64,000 nt of DNA, taken from NCBI GenBank assembly GCA_947172415.1, contig OX359193.1:4954501-5018500 (forward strand). The letters run 5' to 3'. The notes below the pieces were generated by a model. The model made no database searches and was not told the DNA's origin. It saw only the letters and a program-made list of their open reading frames with translations. Below are positions 12,201 to 21,200 of this stretch, in pieces. The DNA is from Chondrosia reniformis (taxonomy: Eukaryota > Porifera > Demospongiae > Chondrillida > Chondrillidae). How positions within the stretch are numbered: the stretch's first letter is position 1; every line of letters begins with the position of its first letter. Made by a program: the position numbers and the translations under genes.

Positions 12201-15200
12201 TACGTATGTATGTATGTATGTAGATGCTACTGTACGCTTAGTAGGAGGAGGGAATGCAACTTCAGGCAGGGTGGAAATACTTCATGACGGAGTTTGGGGT
12301 ACTGTGTGTGATGATGGTTGGAGTACAACTGATGGCCAAGTTGTGTGTCATCAGCTAGGCTATCCTGGTATCATATCTGCTCCCTGCTGTGCACATAACG
12401 GTCGAGGAAGTGGACAAATTTGGTTAGACGATGTCAGGTGCAATGGAGATGAGGAAGACCTCACAGATTGTAATCACCAAGGTTGGGGGGATCACAACTG
12501 TGGACACTATGAGGATGCAAGTGTGAACTGTTTAGGTGAGTAGTTCATAACAAATGAACACACAATGAAAGATATAGTGTCATGGCCAAGCGTCCTATCA
12601 TGTAGGTCGTGTGAGATTGGTTGGTGGACGTAATGCTTCAGAAGGAAGGGTGGAGTTCTACAATGGTAGCCACTGGGGTACAGTCTGTGATAGAGAATGG
12701 GACATCAACGATGCCAAAGTTGTATGCAAGGAGCTAGGATATCCCGATGCTAGAGTAGCAGTTGGTTCTGCTCTGTTTGGCGAAGGCAGTGTACCTGTAC
12801 TCCTTAATGAAGTTGGCTGCACTGGTAATGAAAGCAAGTTCTCAGAATGTCCTAGCAATAAGCAAATTGCAAGTAGCTGTAGTCACTCAAACGATGCTGG
12901 TGTGATCTGCTTAGGTTAGTTAGATTTGCAGAAATTGATCAAAGGTCTTTTGGGTAAGTAAATAAAAGCAATGCCCTTTTTGATAAATAGTATCTTGCAG
13001 CCAGATCACATGTCAAAATGGCGGCACATGCACTGGTGGTGTATGCATCTGTGGCAGTGAATACAAGGGAAAACTGTGTGAAACTGTGACAGGTATGTTT
13101 AAGAAATCAAAATTTGCTTTCTAGTTGCTTTAAAATTGTGTGAGCATGTAATAATATATTTAGATGTACTTATCTACTGGCTTTCTTGAGCTATTTCTCA
13201 TGCATCTCTCAGTTGCTGTTATATTGGGATTACGATAATTGTGTGATAACTGAATACCTCTTTATTGTGCAGTTGACGTTCGCTTAATCGGTGGTAACGC
13301 CACTTCTGAAGGTCGTGTTGAAATATTCCATGAAAACACCTGGGGTACTGTCTGTGACGACCTGTGGGACATCAATGATGCAAGAGTGGTATGTCGTCAG
13401 CTTGGATATTCAGATGCTGAAGAGGCCATCCTGGAAGCTGAATTTGGTGCAGGATCAGGGCAAATCTGGCTAGATGAGGTTGAGTGTAGTGGAAATGAAA
13501 CATTGCTTGCCAATTGCTCCTTCCCTGAATGGGGTACAGCTGATTGTTTTCATTCCCATGATTCTGGTGTTAAGTGCAATGGTAAGAATGTCTTAATATA
13601 ATGAAATAATGTGGTTGAGTGAAAAGATGCTCGCCACAGGTGTTATAACATTGTGTATTGTTTGAAAATATGTTTTCTGATAATGTATTAGAGGATAACT
13701 CTTGTGATAAGGTGGTTTGTCAAAATGGTGGAACATGTTTTGGTGGTGTCTGCACATGCTCTGATATTTATGAAGGAGATTTCTGTGAAAGTGTTGCATG
13801 TGAGTTTCAAAATTAATACAGTGGAACCTGTACTAATGACCACCTCTATATAACGCCCACCCGCTCTATTGCAACCACTCTTCTCAGTCCCGAATTTTTG
13901 CCAACCGAATAAAACTCGTATATAGCAACCACCTCTATATAGCGATCACCTTGCTATTACGACCACTGCTCTATGTCCCAAAGTCACCTTTTGACACTCC
14001 TTATAATGACCACCATTCGAAGAGTAGGTGTAAATTAAGTGAGATTCTTAGTTTAGCACCTCAATTATTTCAATATTGTCGGTGAGAAGGGCTACGAGAA
14101 AGGAACTAACCTTAAACGAACGAATTAATGTTAGCTTTATATGTACTTATTGTGCATATGTACACATCCAAACTTCAGATATTTTTTAAGAAAATAGATT
14201 CACTTATTTATTTGATGCTTGTAAATATTTTATTATTAATATATTAGGATATTGTATATAGCTTAAAATGTATGCGTTATATTAAGAAAGATCGCTTTGG
14301 ATGCAACCTGTATATTAAGACCACCTAGTTCGGTCCCACAGGTGGTCTTTATGAACAGTTTCCACTGTATCTTGACAATATCAACTCACTCCCTTTATTG
14401 AAAACTACTGTATTCTTTTTCCAGGTCCATACACTTGCCAAAACAATGGAACATGCAACAATGGTGTATGCATGTGCCTTGCCCAATATAGTGGAATTCT
14501 CTGTGAGATTAATCTTTCTTCCACACCTTCACCAACTACAACCACACTTGCTACAGCTACTGCATCAGTATCCTCTACCAGCCAGTGCGCTATGCCTGCC
14601 CCAACATCTACAAATGGAGGTTAAATCATTTAACTGTACATCTGCAGTATATACTTTGTGTTTTGAAATGTATTAGCCAAGTTCTGGCACACTTACTGTA
14701 ACCTCGAAGTATCATTATTTTTGCATATGGATAAATTAGTTTTAACTTTGTCAGTTTCTATTTTCTAGAGACAACAAGAATTGTTAATGGCCAAAATGCC
14801 TCTGAAGGACGAGTAGAGATATTGTATAATGGTGAATGGGGTACAGTTTGTGATGATCAGTGGGGATATGAGGAAGCCAATGTAGTCTGCAAGGAGTTAG
14901 GATGGCCCTTTGCAGTAAAGGGTACGGGGAGTGCTGTATTTGGAGAGGGAACTGGCAGTATTTGGTTTGATGATGTATCATGTAGTGGCAGAGAAAACAG
15001 AATAAGTGACTGTACTCATTCTGGATGGGGCTGTCATAATTGTGGGCATCATGAAGATGTAGGGGTAATATGTGCAGGTACGTAAGTTGTGTAGATGAAT
15101 TACATATGGAATTCCCTGTTAAGCAATGTACAAACACATGCATACTTACTCCATCAAAAATGGCTTTAACAACTTTTGAGACAAATTAACTAGTCAAATG

Positions 15201-18200
15201 ATTTTGCAAGTCAAAATGGTATTGCTTTTATAATTCAGATAAGATTCGTCTAGTCGGTGGCAGGAACCACTCTGAAGGTCGTGTTGAAGTTTACTATAAT
15301 GACCAGTGGGGTCGAGTGTGCAGCAATGGCTGGGAGCAAATTGATGCTGATGTAGTGTGCAAACAGGTAGGCCTTTCCAATGGAGCAAGAGAAATTCCCT
15401 CTCCTGGAAGATTTGGTAATAGTTCAGGTCAAGTGTGGTTGGATGATATTGCATGCAATGGAAGCGAGAAATATCTGAGGGACTGTGTCCACAGTGGTTG
15501 GGGTGATCACAGCTGTGCTGCAAATGGAGACGCAGCGGTTATCTGTATAGGTGAGTCAATGTAGACTACTGTTGATATCTATAAATGGAATCTTGCTTGA
15601 TTAATATATGTACTGTGTATGTATACTACTAAATCTTGATGGTTTCTTGTGATCCTTGTGTCTGTCAGTAACTTGCAATGACATAACCTGTCAGAATGGA
15701 GGAACCTGCCAAAATGGGATTTGTCAGTGTGTCAGCGGTTATGGTGGAGTCTATTGTGAAAGCTTTATTAGTTAGTCAGAACATAGCTCTGTACATTAAA
15801 ATATCTTCTGTATGTGCCGACTAAACTGTGTGTGCATATACGTATGTATGTATGTATGTAGATGCTACTGTACGCTTAGTAGGAGGAGGGAATGCAACTT
15901 CAGGCAGGGTGGAAATACTTCATGACGGAGTTTGGGGTACTGTGTGTGATGATGGTTGGAGTACAACTGATGGCCAAGTTGTGTGTCATCAGCTAGGCTA
16001 TCCGGGTATCATATCAGCTCCCTGCTGTGCACATAACGGTCGAGGAAGTGGACAAATTTGGTTAGACGATGTCAGGTGCAATGGAGATGAGGAAGAACTA
16101 GCAGATTGTAATCACCAAGGTTGGGGGGATCACAACTGTGGACACTATGAGGATGCAAGTGTGAACTGTTTAGGTAAGTAGTTCATAACAAATGAACACA
16201 CAATGAAAGATATAGTGTCATGGCCAAGCGTACTGTCATGCAGGTCGTGTGAGATTGGTTGGTGGACGTAATGCTTCAGAAGGAAGGGTGGAGTTCTACA
16301 ATGGTAGCCACTGGGGTACAGTCTGTGATAGAGAATGGGACATCGACGATGCCAAAGTTGTATGCAAGGAGCTAGGATATCCCGATGCTAGAGTAGCAGT
16401 TGGTTCTGCTCTGTTTGGCGAAGGCAGTGTACCTGTACTCCTTAATGAAGTTGGCTGCACTGGTAATGAAAGCAAGTTCTCAGAATGTCCTAGCAATAAG
16501 CAAATTGCAAGTAGCTGTAGTCACTCAAACGATGCTGGTGTGATCTGCTTAGGTTAGTTAGATTTGCAGAAATTGATCAAAGGTCTTTTGGGTAAGTAAA
16601 TAAAAGCAATGCCCTTTTTGATAAATAGTATCTTGCAGCCAGATCACATGTCAAAATGGCGGCACATGTACTGGTGGTGTATGCATCTGTGGCAGTGAAT
16701 ACAAGGGAAAACTGTGTGAAACTGTGACAGGTATGTTTGAGAAATCAAAAATTACTTTCCAGTTGCTTTAAAATTGTGTGAGCATGTAATAATGTATTTA
16801 GATGTGCTTATGTACTATGTATGCACTGTATAGCAGGAATGTTTTGGCGGTATTTAGACACAACAATCAAGATGGATCGCTTCAATTTGTGTGATTGTAG
16901 ACTTTATAGTACAATGATGCCACAATGTGAAAAATTGACAGGCGCATGCTCAGACTGCATAGTGATTTCATTTCTGAGACCATTGTGTGTTGTACTACAG
17001 CTGCCCTTACACACTGGTATGAGAATAGCTACAGAATGAGCAGGATTGATAAATATTTGAAGATTTGCAGCTACCACTTCTATCACTATATTTGGAAGGC
17101 TGCTGTTGGGAAAATATAGTCATGCCAGTGAGACAATCCTCATAATCAGTAAGCCGTCTCGACTTGAGATGACAGCAGGGCGGCAGCTGAAGGTGCTAGT
17201 AGTCTCAGCAATGAGATCACAAGCATGAGGCACTAAGCCCTCTGAGCATGTGCAGCAGTGTGCTGGGGTGCATCTCTGAGTTGCTGTGATATTGGCATTA
17301 AGATAATTTTGTAATTACCTTTTCATTGTATAGTTGAAGTTCGCTTAATAGGTGGTAATGCCACTTCTGAAGGTCGTGTTGAAATATTCCATGAGGATGT
17401 CTGGGGTACTGTCTGTGATGACTTGTGGGACATCAATGATGCAAGAGTGGTATGTCGTCAGCTTGGATATTCAGATGCTGAAGAGGCCATCCTGGAAGCT
17501 GAATTTGGTGCAGGATCAGGGCGAATCTGGCTAGATGATGTAGAATGTATAGGGAATGAATCCTACCTGTCTAACTGCTCTTTTCCTGGATGGGGCATGG
17601 CTAATTGTGAACATTCTAGTGATGCTGGTGTGATGTGTGTCTGTAAGTTCATTCCTTATACATGTGTATACCACACATCGCAGGTTATAATACGTATACA
17701 TGCGTACAGACATACACTTATACTGTTTTAAGAATTCCAGTATTATTAAACAGTTGAAGTATAGGCACTGTAAGTGGATTTGGTAATAGGCTGTATAAAA
17801 GCAGCACTCTACCATAGAATATGCTATAATAAACACATGGCTTATTAAACTTGTAGGCCATTCTGCAAGCATACTCTCATGTGCATAACTTGCAAGTAGA
17901 CTAGTCTTAAGTTTGCCATCATGTGAGTAACAACTGGGTTGTGTAATCACATTTTGTAACTTGTGGAGCTTTGAGATTTATATATGTATCAGCACTTCAT
18001 GATCAGCTTTTAAGAAAATAGACCTAATTTCAAAAATACACATAAACTAAAAATCAAGTAATATGTATATCCCTTAATTGAACCAGACTGCCCTAGCCAA
18101 TTTAAAAGACATGGCAAAACAGTGTCACGTTTCACAGAGGATGGTCAGCTACTTTATTATTACTATTCTTACTGATATCGTTTCATGCTAACGATACCAA

Positions 18201-21200
18201 TAAGAATTGAATCTTGTATAGCATTAAGTGTATTTACATTTGCAATGGGAGATTATTGTGTTTGTGTGTGTGTGTGTGCGTGTGTATGTCTATGTGTGTG
18301 TGTGGAGCTACATATAGGCTGTGCATATCACATACATTTCTTAATTTTGTCACCCCTAGCTGATAACGCTTGCAATAAAATTCAATGTCAGAATAATGGA
18401 ACATGCTTTAAAGGAGTGTGCTCATGTGTAGACGGATCTACTGGAACACTTTGTCAGGAGATTGCTTGTGAGTCATACCTGTGTTATTCCCCTGGGTCTC
18501 TGTTTTAACCTTTTACAATTATGCCACTTTCATTGACAGGTCCTTATCCTTGTCAGAACAATGGTACCTGTAATAGTGGACAGTGCTCCTGCCTGAGTTC
18601 ATATGAGGGAACATTTTGTGAAATCAGAAGGGACAGGGTTATCACTACTTCCATGTCTTGTATGTATCATATTCCTAATTGTTAGTTAATATATTCAGCC
18701 TACATGATGTATCCTTTTGAATTTTTTAGCTTCTGAGTCGGAATCTTTTGAAATGATTACTTCATCTTATCCTATCCAATCAACATACTCCAGCTATACA
18801 TCTAGTGCACTTACAACTGAATCTTCTACCTCTGACACTTCTAGTCATACAATATCATCAGTAACAATAAGACAATCAAGTGAAACATTCACTCAATCCT
18901 CTGGTCAGCCATCCTCATCATCTGTGTCTGCTAGTCCGACAGAGGGTGTGAGGCAGACTAGTTCATATCAGCTGGTATCATCATCAGTAGCAATAAGGCA
19001 ATCAAGTAAAGCATTCACTCAATCCTCTGGTCAGCCATCCTCATCATCAGCTGTGTCTGCTAGTCCAACAGAGGTTGTGAGGCAGACTAGTTCATATCAG
19101 CTGGTATCATCATCAGTAGCAATAAGGCAATCAAGTGAAGCATTCACTCAATCCTCTGATCAGCCATCCTCATCATCTGTGTCTGTTAGTCCGACAGAGG
19201 TTGTGAGGCAGACTAGTTCATATCAGCTGGTATCATCATCAGTAGCAATAAGGCAATCAAGTGAAACATTCACTCAATCCTCTGGTCAGCCATCCTCATC
19301 ATCAGCTGTGTCTGCTAGTCCGACAGAGGGTGTGAGGCAGACTAGTTCATATCAGCTGGTATCATCATCAGTAGCAATAAGGCAATCAAGTGAAACATTC
19401 ACTCAACCTTCTGGTCAGCCATCCTCATCATCATCTGTGTCTGTTAGTCCGACAGAGGTTGTGAGGCAGACTAGTTCATATCAGCTGGTATCATCATCAG
19501 TAGCAATAAGGCAATCAAGTGAAACATTCACTCAATCTTCTGGTCAGCCATCCTCATCATCATCTGTGTCTGCTAGTCCAACAGAGGGTGTGAGGCAGAC
19601 TAGTTCATATCAGCTGGTATCATCATCAGTAGCAATAAGGCAATCAAGTGAAGCATTCACTCAATCTTCTGGTCAGCCATCCTCATCATCATCTGTGTCT
19701 GTTAGTCCGACAGAGGTTGTGAGGCAGACTAGTTCATATCAGCTGGTATCATCATCAGTAGCAATAAGGCAATCAAGTGAAACATTCACTCAATCTTCTG
19801 GTCAGCCATCCTCATCATCATCTGTGTCTGCTAGTCCAACAGAGGGTGTGAGGCAGACTGGTTCATATCAGCTGGTATCATCATCAGTAGCAATAAGGCA
19901 ATCAAGTGAAGCATTCACTCAATCTTCTGGTCAGCCATCCTCATCATCATCTGTGTCTGTTAGTCCGACAGAGGTTGTGAGGCAGACTAGTTCACATCAG
20001 CTGGTATCATCATCAGTAGCAATAAGGCAATCAAGTGAAACATTCACTCAATCCTCTGGTCAGCCATCCTCATCATCAGCTGTGTCTGCTAGTCCAACAG
20101 AGGGTGTGAGGCAGACTAGTTCATATCAGCTGGTATCATCATCAGTAGCAATAAGGCAATCAAGTGAAGCATTCACTCAATCCTCTGGTCAGCCATCCTT
20201 ATCATCATCTGTGTCTGCTAGTCCGACAGAGGGTGTGAGGCAGACTAGTTCATATCAGCTGGTATCATCATCAGTAGCAATAAGGCAATCAAGTGAAGCA
20301 TTCACTCAATCCTCTGATCAGCCATCCTCATCATCATCTGTGTCTGCTAGTCCAACAGAGGGTGTGAGGCAGACTAGTTCATATCAGCTGGTATCATCAT
20401 CAGTAGCAATAAGGCAATCAAGTGTAAAGGGAACTGTTGTACCAACGAAATCTGTGCATATTGCAGTATCATCGCAAGAGACAAGTGTATCATTGTTATC
20501 CTCTAATCAACTATATTCGCTGCCTGAATCAACCAATTTAGCCACACCCAGTCCTACAAGCCTTTCAGGTATACATGTATATTTCTACCAATAACATCTT
20601 TACATACATTTGTTTAATATGTTTTAAGTTTCCTAGTGAAGTAGTCCTTTATTGTGATTTGAGTACTTCGGTTAATTTTGCAGACTTTGTTGTCGATGCT
20701 TGATTCCATACAATAAATGATTCCATTACATTCAAATGGCATTGCAGTTTATTTTACTGGTCTGTATCTGAACACTATGTATGTAAATTTGTAGATGATG
20801 TGTGCCTTTCCTTCACGGAAAATATTGACAACTCGAAAATAAAGATATCATTCACATGGCCGAACACAATATTTCACCAAACAGCAGATATTCAGTGCCC
20901 TTGTCCTGCCTGGCCTCAATTCACTAAAGGACTCCATGCCTTCAAAGTCTGTGGGGAACATGGTTCCTGGGAAAGAACCATACTAGATAACTGCATTTTC
21001 TCAAATGATGTTGACAATCTCTGCTTAGGGGTTAGTTACCCTATAATGAAAATGTCACGCTACTATCATACTTGTTATCTGCCTTATATGTACAGAACTA
21101 TCCTGATGTCCTCGGTAGCCTTTCAGATATAATCCTGAGTACATCAGAACCAGGAGACTTGGCTGTGATTGTTAATATTTTCAACTATTTTTCTCACAAG

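Larger units (their letters stand above)
15239..18659 (+). repeat. SRCR/EGF exon cassette, unit 3 (SRCR 12-15)
   Basis: Third cassette, eight exons: SRCR-EGF-SRCR-SRCR-EGF-SRCR-EGF-EGF. It lacks the terminal SRCR and the Thr-rich extension; the large Ser/Thr repeat exon follows instead. Its first six exons closely match unit 2. SRCR 15 and the last two EGF exons are more divergent (SRCR 15 ends VMCV rather than the usual CxG), marking the old 3' edge of the array. Confidence 0.92.

Noticed and set aside
18860..20425. Regular repeats that could be read as a CRISPR array or satellite
   Set aside because: The period is 129 bp with no unique spacers, and every unit is translated in one open frame within a spliced gene.
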